A stretch of DNA of 64,000 nucleotides, from the NCBI RefSeq assembly GCF_004022465.1, contig NZ_SAVA01000001.1, forward strand, positions 62,001 to 126,000. The letters run 5' to 3'. The notes beneath the pieces were generated by a model. The model saw only the letters and a program-made list of their open reading frames with translations. It had not been told where the DNA came from and did no database searches. This DNA is from Rhodobacter huangdaonensis (lineage in GTDB: Bacteria > Pseudomonadota > Alphaproteobacteria > Rhodobacterales > Rhodobacteraceae). Positions 42,567 through 49,949 of the stretch are shown in pieces. Every line of letters starts with the position of its first letter. Positions within the stretch are counted from its first letter, which is position 1. The position numbers were made by a program, and so were the translations under genes.

Positions 42567-43559
42567 TCAGGCGATTTCAATGACCGTGCGGCCGCGGGTC
42601 TCGCCCGCGACGATCTTCCGTGCAAGCTCGGGCAGTGCCGAGAACGGCGCCACCGTGGTCAGCTCGGCGAGCTTCGCGCGATCGAGGTTTTCCGCCAGAT
42701 AGGCCCAGGCGCGGTCGCGCTTTGCCGCCGGCGCCATCACCGAATCGATGCCCAGAAGCGCCACGCCGCGCAGGATGTGCGGCATCACCGAGCCGGGCAG
42801 ATCCGCCCCGCCGGCCAGCCCGCAAGCCGTCACCGCGCCGCCATAGCAGGTCTGCGCCAGCACATTCGCCAGCGTCGTGCTGCCGACGGTATCGACCGCG
42901 CCGCCCCAGCGCTCGGCCTGCAGCATCTTGCCCGGCGCCGCCAGTTCGGCGCGTTCGACAAAGGCGCTCGCCCCGAGATCGCGCAGGAAGTCATGCTGCT
43001 CGGGCCGCCCGGTCGCCGCGGTGACACGGTAGCCGCGCTTTGCCAGAAGCGAGACCGCGACCGAGCCGACGCCGCCCGCGGCGCCGGTCACCAGCACCTC
43101 GCCTGCCCCCGGAACAATCTGTCCCCAGTCCTCGAGCGCGAGCACGCTCAGCGCCGCGGTATAGCCCGCAGTGCCGATTGCCATCGCCTCGGCCGCGCTG
43201 AAGCCCTCGGGCAGGCGCGTCAGATGCCCCGGCTTGATCCGCTGGAACCGGCTGTAGCCGCCCCATTCGGTCTCCGACAGGCCCCAGCCATTCACCACCA
43301 CCCGGTCGCCCGGCTGCCACTCCGGCACCCGCGACTCGACCACCACCCCGGCGAGGTCGATCCCCGCCACCATCGGCAGGCGACGCGCGATCCGGCCCTT
43401 GCCCGAGACCGCGAGCCCGTCCTTGTAGTTCAGGCTCGAATGGCTGATCTCGACCAGCACATCATTGTCGGGCAGATCCGCGAGGGTCAGCTGTTCGAAG
43501 CCGCCGCGCGGCTTGCCCTCCACATCGCGGATCACCAATGCGGTGAAACTCTCGGTCAT
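42567..43559 (-). CDS. acuI: Acryloyl-CoA reductase-like zinc-free MDR oxidoreductase
   Basis: A 330-residue medium-chain reductase of the AcuI/YhdH type, which reduces acryloyl-CoA to propionyl-CoA with NADPH. Diagnostic segments: SHSSLNYKDGLAVSGKGRIARRLPMVAGIDLAG, NGWGLSETEWGGYSRF, AMAIGTAGYTAALSVLALE and the cofactor loop VTGAAGGVGSVAVSLLAKRGYRVTAATGR. The start MTESFTALVI at 43559 has GGAG six bases upstream; an ATG four codons earlier lacks one. Its promoter region contains the palindrome shared with the gntR promoter. The family is clear, but other 2-enoyl-CoA substrates are possible. Confidence 0.85.
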   Translation of the reverse strand: MTESFTALVIRDVEGKPRGGFEQLTLADLPDNDVLVEISHSSLNYKDGLAVSGKGRIARRLPMVAGIDLAGVVVESRVPEWQPGDRVVVNGWGLSETEWGGYSRFQRIKPGHLTRLPEGFSAAEAMAIGTAGYTAALSVLALEDWGQIVPGAGEVLVTGAAGGVGSVAVSLLAKRGYRVTAATGRPEQHDFLRDLGASAFVERAELAAPGKMLQAERWGGAVDTVGSTTLANVLAQTCYGGAVTACGLAGGADLPGSVMPHILRGVALLGIDSVMAPAAKRDRAWAYLAENLDRAKLAELTTVAPFSALPELARKIVAGETRGRTVIEIA

Positions 43560-43600
43560 GTCGATCTCCATCCCCGGGGGCCCCGGGTCATCCGGAGCTC

Positions 43601-43619
43601 ATTTTGATATTTAAATATC
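43601..43619. promoter_or_regulatory. Operator-like palindrome GATATTTAAATATC (copy 2 of the shared element)
   Basis: ATTTTGATATTTAAATA (43601-43617) is identical to 39288-39304. In this copy GATATTTAAATATC (43606-43619) is a perfect 14-bp palindrome. It lies in the 129-bp gap between divergent acuI-like and GlcD-type genes, just upstream of a TTGACA -35 element. The GntR regulator at 39350-40084 is the obvious candidate binder. Confidence 0.65.
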
Positions 43620-43622
43620 CAA

Positions 43623-43650
43623 TTGACATTAAGTGCAACAGGAATAGCTT
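43623..43650 (+). promoter_or_regulatory. Promoter of the GlcD-type/IOR operon, TTGACA-N16-TAGCTT
   Basis: A consensus -35 TTGACA (43623-43628) is followed after 16 bases by TAGCTT (43645-43650). The start would be near 43657, about 32 bases before the GlcD-type ATG. The palindrome ends 3 bases before the -35. Confidence 0.45.
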
Positions 43651-43688
43651 CGAGCCACGCCACTCACGGCTCCCTCCGAAGGCCACCG

Positions 43689-45038
43689 ATGACTGACCCC
43701 ATCTCCGACACCGGACTTGCCGCACGGCTTCGCCGCCCCGCCACGCCGCAGTATCGCGACGATCAGGCCGGGCTTGGCGGGGCCGAGCCGATTGCCGTCT
43801 ATGCGCCGCGGGATGCGGCGGAGACGGCGGCGGTGCTGCGCGCCTGCCGGGCGGAAGGGCAGAAACTGGTGGTCCAGGGGGGGCGCACCGGCCTCGCCGG
43901 CGGGGCACGTGTCCTGCCCGGCGAGGCGGTGCTGTCACTCGAGCGTTGCACCTTCGCGCCCGAGATCGATCCGGTCGCGGCGACCCTGCTGGTCGGAGCC
44001 GGGGTGACGCTCGAGACAGCGCAGGCGGCGGCCCGCGACGCGGGGCTGTTCCTCGCCGCCGATCTCGGCGCGCGTGGCTCGGCGCAGATCGGCGGGCTGA
44101 TCGCGACCAATGCCGGCGGGCCGCTCGCGCTGCGCTACGGCACCTTCCGCCAGCAGGTTCTGGGCCTCGAGGCGGTGCTGCCCGACGGCCGCGTGATCCG
44201 TCGGCTCTCGGGCCTTGCGAAGGACAATTCCGGCTATGATCTGAGCCAGCTGCTGATCGGCAGCGAGGGCACGCTCGGGGTCATCACCCGCGCCTGCCTG
44301 CGGCTGCACCCGCAACCGCGGAGCCGCCGCGTCGCGCTGTGCGCGCTGGCCAGGCTCGATGATGCCCTGCCGCTGCTGCAGCGCCTGCGGTGCGAGCTTG
44401 GCCCGCTGCTTGCCGCCTGCGAGCTGATCGTCGAGCCGCTGCTGAGCGCGGCCTGCGCGGCGCGCGGGCTGCGCCATCCGCTGCCCGGCGCCGCCGCGCT
44501 CGTGCTGATCGAGACCGCCGGGATGAGCCCCGAGGCCGATGATGCGCGGCTCGAGGACACGCTCGGCGCCCTGCTCACCGAGGGCATCGCCACCGATGCC
44601 GTACTGTCGCAATCCGAACGCGAGAGCACCGGCCTCTGGGCACTGCGCGAGGGCTGCAGCCATTACCTCTTCGAGATCGGGCCGATCACCAGCCTCGATC
44701 TCAGCCTGCCGATCCCGGCGATCCCGCGCTTCGTCGCCGAGGGCGCCGCGCTGCTCGCACGGATCGCGCCCGACACCCGTGCCCATGCCTTCGGCCACCT
44801 CGGCGACGGCAACCTGCATTACGTGCTGACCGGCCACCAGCCCGAGCCCGTACTGCGCGCGGTCTTTGCGCTGACCGCCGGAATGGGCGGCGCGATCACC
44901 GCCGAGCACGGCATCGGCCTCGACAAGGTGGCCTTTCTGCCGCTCTGCCGCCCGCCGGACGAGATCGCCGCGATGCGCGCGATCAAGGCCGCGCTCGATC
45001 CCGACACCCTGCTCAACCCCGGACGCATCCTCGGTTGA
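43689..45038 (+). CDS. FAD-linked D-2-hydroxyacid dehydrogenase (GlcD/D-2-hydroxyglutarate dehydrogenase family)
   Basis: A 449-residue flavoprotein that oxidises a D-2-hydroxy acid to the 2-oxo acid. The PCMH-type FAD domain shows LVVQGGRTGLAGG, LGARGSAQIGGLIATNAGG and GLAKDNSGYDLSQLLIGSEGTLGVIT; the C-terminal domain has the metal motif HAFGHLGDGNLHY and EHGIGLDKV. It starts at ATG 43689, after the shared operator and promoter. The 2-oxoacid:ferredoxin oxidoreductase gene begins 14 bases after its stop, so hydroxy acid to oxo acid to acyl-CoA is a likely two-step sequence. Confidence 0.9.
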   Translation: MTDPISDTGLAARLRRPATPQYRDDQAGLGGAEPIAVYAPRDAAETAAVLRACRAEGQKLVVQGGRTGLAGGARVLPGEAVLSLERCTFAPEIDPVAATLLVGAGVTLETAQAAARDAGLFLAADLGARGSAQIGGLIATNAGGPLALRYGTFRQQVLGLEAVLPDGRVIRRLSGLAKDNSGYDLSQLLIGSEGTLGVITRACLRLHPQPRSRRVALCALARLDDALPLLQRLRCELGPLLAACELIVEPLLSAACAARGLRHPLPGAAALVLIETAGMSPEADDARLEDTLGALLTEGIATDAVLSQSERESTGLWALREGCSHYLFEIGPITSLDLSLPIPAIPRFVAEGAALLARIAPDTRAHAFGHLGDGNLHYVLTGHQPEPVLRAVFALTAGMGGAITAEHGIGLDKVAFLPLCRPPDEIAAMRAIKAALDPDTLLNPGRILG

Positions 45039-45052
45039 CCCCCGGAGCCGCC

Positions 45053-48000
45053 ATGACCGAACCGCTTGCCCCCACCCCCTCGCTTGATGACCGCTACCGC
45101 CAGCCCGACGGCCGCATCCTCGTCTCCGGCACGCAGGCGCTGATCCGGCTGCTGATCGAGCAGGCCCGGCGCGACCGGGAGGCGGGGCTGAACACCGCCG
45201 GCTATGTCTCGGGCTATCGCGGCTCGCCGCTCGCCGGCTTCGACCGCGAGATCGCCAAGGCCGGCCCTGCCCTCGACGGCGCGCAGATCGTGTTCCAGCC
45301 CGGGCTGAACGAGGATCTCGCCGCGACCGCGGTCTGGGGCACGCAGCAGACCGGGCTGACCAGGGGGGCGAAATACGACGGCGTCTTTGCGATGTGGTAT
45401 GGCAAGGGGCCGGGCGTCGACCGCTCGATGGACGCGATCAAGCATGCCAATGCCGCCGGCACCGCGCCGCAGGGCGGCGTTCTGCTGCTGATGGGCGACG
45501 ATCACGGCGCGGTCTCCTCGACGCTCGCGCATCAGTCGGAACATGACCTGATCTCGGCGATGGTGCCGATCCTTTCCCCCGCCGGGATCGAGGATTACGT
45601 CGCGATGGGTCTGGCCGGCATCGCGATGAGCCGCTTTTGCGGGGCCTGGGTCGGCTTCAAGTGCCAGACCGAGATCGTCGAATGCACCGCCTCGCTCACC
45701 CTGCCGGGACCGGGGCGCTTCGTGACGCCCGAGATCGCGCTGCCCGAGGGCGGGCTCTCGATCCGCTGGCCCGATGCGCAGCTCGATCAGGAACGGCGGC
45801 TCGAACACAAGCTGCGCGCGGCACAGGCCTTTGCCCGCGCGAATGGGCTCGACCGGATCTCGGGCGCGGGCAAGCTCGGCATCGTCTCCACCGGCAAGAG
45901 CTGGCGCGACCTGATCGGCGCCTTGCGCAAGCTCGGCCTCACCCCCGAGACAGCCGGGGTGAAACTCCTCAACCTCGGGCTGATCTGGCCGCTGGTGCCC
46001 GAGACGCTCGAGCACTTCGCCGAGGGGCTCGAGGCGATCCTCGTCGTCGAGGAGAAGCGCCCGGTGATCGAGGACCAGATCCGCGTGCTCTTCTATGGCC
46101 GCGCGGGTGCGCCGCAGCTCTGGGGCAAGACCACGCCCACGGGCGAGCCGCTCCTGCCCGCAACCGGCGAGATCGACCCCGCGATGGTGGCCGAGGTGCT
46201 TGCCCGCTTCCTCGCCCCCGCCGGCATCCGGCCAAATCTGCCCACCGCCCCCCTCGCCCCGGTCGCGGCGGTGCCGGACCTGCCGACGCGCGAGCCCTAT
46301 TTCTGCTCGGGCTGCCCGCATTCGGTCTCCACCCGCCTGCCCGAGGGCAGCCGCGCGATCGCCGGGATCGGCTGCTCGATGCTTGCGCTCGGCATGGATC
46401 GCGGCGGCAAGACCTTCACCCAGATGGGCGGCGAGGGCGCGAACTGGATCGGCCACGCCCCCTTCACCGAGGAAAAGCACGTCTTCGTGCACATGGGCGA
46501 CGGCACCTATTTCCATTCGGGCCTGCTTGCGCTGCGCGCCGCGATCGCGGCGAAGGTGAACGCGACCTACAAGATCCTCTTCAACGACGCGGTCGCGATG
46601 ACCGGCGGGCAGGCCCACGACGGCGAGCTCTCGGTCCCCGCCGTCGTCGCGCAGGTGCAGGCGGAGGGCGCGCGCGAGGTGGTGGTGATCTCGGAAACGC
46701 CCGAGGTCTGGACCAGCCTTCCGGGAGGGCTGCGGGCGCTGCCGCGCGACCGGCTCGAGGCCGAGGAACGTCGGCTGCGCGCGGTCGAGGGCGTCACCGT
46801 CCTCATCTACGACCAGCTTTGCGCCGCCGAGAAACGCCGCCGCCGCAAGCGCGGCCTGCATCCGAAGCCGGCGGAGACGGTGCTGATCCACCCCGGCGTC
46901 TGCGAGGGCTGCGGCGATTGCTCGGTGCAGTCGAACTGCATCGCGATCGAGCCGGTGGAGACCGATCTTGGCACCAAGCGGCAGATCAACCAGTCCGCCT
47001 GCAACGCCGATACGAGCTGCCTCAAGGGTTTCTGCCCGAGCTTCGTCACCGTCTCGGGCGGCACGCGGCGGAAAACACTCGCCCCGCTGCCTGCCGAGAT
47101 CGACGCACCGCTGCCCGAGCCGGAAACCGGCCTCGGCACCGGTGCCTTCAGCATCCTGATGACCGGCGTCGGCGGCACCGGGGTGATCACCGTCTCGGCG
47201 ATCCTCGCGCAGGCGGCGCATCTGGCCGGGCTCGCGGTGCAGGCGCTCGACCAGACCGGGCTTGCGCAGAAGAACGGCGCGGTGATGTCGCATCTGCGCA
47301 TCGCCCGCGATCCGGCCGCGCTCGATGCGCCGCGGATCGGCGCCGGGGAAGCGGACACGCTGCTTGGCTTCGACGTGGTCGTCGCCGCCGCCCCGAAGGC
47401 GATCGCGGCGATCGCACCGGGGCGCACGCGCTGCGTGATCGACAGCCATTTCACCCCCACCGCCGGCTTCGTGCGCGCCCCCACAGCGCCGCTGTTCGCC
47501 GCGCTGCCGATGGCGAGCCTGCGCCGGCGCGCAGGCGCCGAGGGGATCGCCGAGATCGACGCCTCGACGCTTGCCGAGCGTCATTTCGGCGACACCATCG
47601 CGGCGAACATCCTGCTCGCGGGTTTTGCCTTCCAGCGCGGCGCCCTGCCGATCCCGCTTGCGGCGATCGAGGCGGCGATCCGGCTCAACGGCGCCGGGGT
47701 CGCGCAGAACCTGCGCGCCTTCCGCCTTGGCCGGCTGGCAGCGGTGCAGCCGCAGATCTGCGCAGAGCCCGCCGCCGCAGGAACCGATCTGGCGGCGCTC
47801 AAGGCCCGGCACATCGCGCATCTGAGCGCCTGGCAAAGCCCGCGCTATGCGACGCGCTACAGCCGGCTGATCGCCAAGGCCGAGCTGCGCGGCGAGGCCG
47901 GGATGGTCGAGGCGGTGATGCGCGCCGCCCATCAGGTGATGAGCTACAAGGACGAGTACGAGGTCGCGCGGCTGCTGAGCGCACCGGAGTTCCTGGCCGG

Positions 48001-48373
48001 GATCGCCCGTGACTTCGAGGGCGCGCCCCGGCTTGCCTTCCACCTTGCCCCGCCCTTCCTGCCCGGGCGCGACGCCCGCACAGGCCGCCCCGCAAAGCGC
48101 CGGTTCGGGCCCTGGCTGCTGCCGGCGCTGCGCCTGCTCGCCCGGATGAAACCCCTGCGGGGCACGCCCCTCGACCCGTTCGGGCTGAGCGCGGAACGGC
48201 GGGCCGAACGCCGGCTGCGGGAGACCGTCCTCGGCCGTCTCGAAGCCCTCCTCGATCGCGGCGCGCCCGCCGCCGAGGTGATCGCGACGGCGCAGAGCGC
48301 GCTCGCGGTGCGCGGCTTCGGCCCGGTCAAGGCCGCACGGATGGAGAGCTGTTTCAAGGCGCTCGACAGCTGA
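45053..48373 (+). CDS. Indolepyruvate ferredoxin oxidoreductase, fused alpha/beta form
   Basis: A 1106-residue single-chain enzyme that oxidatively decarboxylates aryl-pyruvates to aryl-acetyl-CoA. The N-terminal pyrimidine domain has VSGYRGSPLAGFDREI; the ThDP-binding domain has GCPHSVSTRLPEG and HMGDGTYFHSGLLALRAAI (~residues 480-500); a cysteine-rich stretch VCEGCGDCSVQSNC (~615-628) and SACNADTSCLKGFC could carry an iron-sulfur cluster; the gamma-type domain starts MTGVGGTGVITVSAILAQAA (~703). Archaeal and anaerobe versions are two subunits; the fused form is known in aerobic proteobacteria. ATG chosen, with CCGGAG upstream; a TTG six codons earlier is unlikely. Confidence 0.92.
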   Translation: MTEPLAPTPSLDDRYRQPDGRILVSGTQALIRLLIEQARRDREAGLNTAGYVSGYRGSPLAGFDREIAKAGPALDGAQIVFQPGLNEDLAATAVWGTQQTGLTRGAKYDGVFAMWYGKGPGVDRSMDAIKHANAAGTAPQGGVLLLMGDDHGAVSSTLAHQSEHDLISAMVPILSPAGIEDYVAMGLAGIAMSRFCGAWVGFKCQTEIVECTASLTLPGPGRFVTPEIALPEGGLSIRWPDAQLDQERRLEHKLRAAQAFARANGLDRISGAGKLGIVSTGKSWRDLIGALRKLGLTPETAGVKLLNLGLIWPLVPETLEHFAEGLEAILVVEEKRPVIEDQIRVLFYGRAGAPQLWGKTTPTGEPLLPATGEIDPAMVAEVLARFLAPAGIRPNLPTAPLAPVAAVPDLPTREPYFCSGCPHSVSTRLPEGSRAIAGIGCSMLALGMDRGGKTFTQMGGEGANWIGHAPFTEEKHVFVHMGDGTYFHSGLLALRAAIAAKVNATYKILFNDAVAMTGGQAHDGELSVPAVVAQVQAEGAREVVVISETPEVWTSLPGGLRALPRDRLEAEERRLRAVEGVTVLIYDQLCAAEKRRRRKRGLHPKPAETVLIHPGVCEGCGDCSVQSNCIAIEPVETDLGTKRQINQSACNADTSCLKGFCPSFVTVSGGTRRKTLAPLPAEIDAPLPEPETGLGTGAFSILMTGVGGTGVITVSAILAQAAHLAGLAVQALDQTGLAQKNGAVMSHLRIARDPAALDAPRIGAGEADTLLGFDVVVAAAPKAIAAIAPGRTRCVIDSHFTPTAGFVRAPTAPLFAALPMASLRRRAGAEGIAEIDASTLAERHFGDTIAANILLAGFAFQRGALPIPLAAIEAAIRLNGAGVAQNLRAFRLGRLAAVQPQICAEPAAAGTDLAALKARHIAHLSAWQSPRYATRYSRLIAKAELRGEAGMVEAVMRAAHQVMSYKDEYEVARLLSAPEFLAGIARDFEGAPRLAFHLAPPFLPGRDARTGRPAKRRFGPWLLPALRLLARMKPLRGTPLDPFGLSAERRAERRLRETVLGRLEALLDRGAPAAEVIATAQSALAVRGFGPVKAARMESCFKALDS

Positions 48374-48398
48374 CCGGCGCCGCGGGGCGGCGCGCCGG
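48374..48398. terminator. Stem-loop between convergent IOR and hydrolase genes
   Basis: CCGGCGC (48374-48380) pairs with GCGCCGG (48392-48398) around an 11-base loop, directly after the IOR stop and before the stop of the converging gene. No T-run is present. Weak evidence. Confidence 0.3.
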
Positions 48399-48400
48399 GG

Positions 48401-49024
48401 TCACCGTGACAGCGAGCGTCGGTCCCGGCCCCGCCCCTCGGCGCGCAGGCCCCGCACCGGGCGCGGGCCGGGACCGGCAAGCCCGGGGCCGCCGGCCGAG
48501 GCCGCCACCAGCCCGTCACGCAGCGCCTTGCCGCGCGGCCAGGGGCCGAAGCCCGAGGCGACATTGACATGGCCGGCGCGGCCGAGGTCGACGAACCCGC
48601 TGCCCCAGGCCGTCGCCAGATCCCGGGCCCGGCCGAACTGCATCCAGGGGTCATTGCGACTGGCGACGACGGTGGTCGGCACCGGCAGCCGGATCTCCGG
48701 GATCGGGGAGAAATCTGAGATCCGGCGCGAGAGCCCGGTCTCGGCCGGCGCGACCAGAAGCGCCGCCCGCACCCGCAGCCGCGCCCCGCCGGCCAGAACC
48801 CGCGCGATCAGCACCGCGCCGAGCGAATGACCGACGAGGATGCTGTCGGGATGGCGCAGGATCATCCCGGCCAGCTCGGTTTCCCAGTCGGCCGGGTCCG
48901 GGCGCGCCGGGGCCGGCAGGTCGACCATCAGCGCGCCGGCCTCGGTCGCGGCCCACCATTGCTGCCAATGGGGGGCGGGCGAGCCGTCCAGCCCCGGCAC
49001 GATCAGCGTTCTGAGTGCGGTCAT
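48401..49024 (-). CDS. RBBP9/YdeN-type alpha/beta hydrolase
   Basis: A 207-residue serine-hydrolase-fold protein. IVPGLDGSPAPHWQQWW is the typical N-terminus of the YdeN/RBBP9 family, the nucleophile elbow is LVGHSLGAVL, the acidic region VVASRNDPWM, and the His region LGRAGHVNVASGFGPWP. GGAGG lies five bases before the ATG at 49024; an ATG four codons upstream has no such site. The basic, Gly/Arg-rich last ~25 residues exceed the usual family length and may be run-on sequence. Substrate unknown; no clear tie to neighbours. Confidence 0.82.
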   Translation of the reverse strand: MTALRTLIVPGLDGSPAPHWQQWWAATEAGALMVDLPAPARPDPADWETELAGMILRHPDSILVGHSLGAVLIARVLAGGARLRVRAALLVAPAETGLSRRISDFSPIPEIRLPVPTTVVASRNDPWMQFGRARDLATAWGSGFVDLGRAGHVNVASGFGPWPRGKALRDGLVAASAGGPGLAGPGPRPVRGLRAEGRGRDRRSLSR

Positions 49025-49121
49025 CTCTGCCTCCATCCTTGCAAAGATACTCTACCACGCAAGTCGTGATTTTCCGTTTCAAAGACGGGCAGCAGAAGAG
49101 AAGGCCGTTCCCCGCACGGCG

Positions 49122-49595
49122 TCAGCGGTGGGTCGTGTTCACCGGATAGGCGGTGCCGAACTTGATCCGCTCCATCGCGAAGGTCGAGGTGACATTCTTG
49201 ATCGGCACGGCATCGGTCAGCCGCTTGTAGAGCTGGTCGAAGGCCTCCATGCTGCGCACCGAGACGCGCAGCAGATAGTCGATCTCGCCGGCCATGCGAT
49301 AGGTTTCCATGATCTCCGGGATGGTGCCGACCGCCGCGGCAAAGGCGTCGCGCCACTGCTGCGAATGATCTGGCGCCACGACCCCGACAAAGACCGTCAG
49401 CCCGAAGCCAAGCCGCACCGGATCGGCCAGCGCCACCCGCCCGGTCAGCACCCCGCTCGCATCCAGCCGCTGGATCCGGCGCCAGCACGGGGTCTGCGAC
49501 AGGCCGACGCGATCGGCGATTTTCGCAATCGGCAAGGTGGCGTCCCGCATCAGTTCGGCGACGATCTTGCGGTCGATCAGGTCGAGCTCGTGCAC
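49122..49595 (-). CDS. Lrp/AsnC-family regulator
   Basis: A 157-residue regulator with a helix-turn-helix (LDLIDRKIVAELMRDATLPIAKIADRVGLSQTPCWRRIQRLD) and a RAM domain (ETYRMAGEIDYLLRVSVRSMEAFDQLYKRL). Start is GTG at 49595, with GGAGG five bases upstream. It is divergent from an FAD/NAD(P) oxidoreductase, its probable target, across a 354-base region. The effector is likely an amino acid by family knowledge. Confidence 0.9.
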   Translation of the reverse strand: MHELDLIDRKIVAELMRDATLPIAKIADRVGLSQTPCWRRIQRLDASGVLTGRVALADPVRLGFGLTVFVGVVAPDHSQQWRDAFAAAVGTIPEIMETYRMAGEIDYLLRVSVRSMEAFDQLYKRLTDAVPIKNVTSTFAMERIKFGTAYPVNTTHR

Positions 49596-49949
49596 AGTTT
49601 CCTCCTTCCGGCAGCGATCTGGTTGCGGATCAGGGTGTCGATTTTAATCTATTTTGTCTACCGGAAATGTCGTCTTTATTCCGACCCCCTCGCGCCGCGC
49701 CGCCACGGCGTCTTCCGGCACCGGGCTGGAACGCGACAGGATCGAGATTCCCGCAGCAGATCCGGAAAAGCATTCCGGAAACCGGGCAAAAAAGAAGAAA
49801 GAATTCCGTTGAAAAACTACACCAACAATGTCGTCATTATCGTGTATTGACGAGGCGCCCGCCTCGCCGCCGAAAGCCGAGGAACCGCCGATGCCCGCCC
49901 TCCCCGCGACCGGCCCCTCCCCGGCCCCGACAGCAGAAAGGTGACAGCC
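49596..49949. promoter_or_regulatory. 354-base divergent non-coding region with repeated TCCGGAAA
   Basis: No convincing gene is seen here. The octamer TCCGGAAA occurs at 49761-49768 and 49774-49781 (13 bp apart), a related CCGGAAAT at ~49663-49670. A/T-rich tracts (49641-49656, 49786-49812) contrast with GC-rich surroundings, and GAGGC-N4-GCCTC lies at 49851-49864. The layout suits multiple Lrp-type sites controlling both flanking genes; this is inference. Confidence 0.4.

Noticed and set aside
43574..43586. CCCCGGGGGCCCCGGG stretch before the AcuI-like gene as a terminator or operator
   Set aside because: Low-complexity GC sequence in a 5' leader; no T-run and no matching copy elsewhere.
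44819..48043. 1074-codon open frame antisense to the IOR gene
   Set aside because: Very long, but it is explained by GC-rich third positions opposite a real coding sequence; no motifs, no Shine-Dalgarno, and the sense strand encodes a clear multidomain enzyme.
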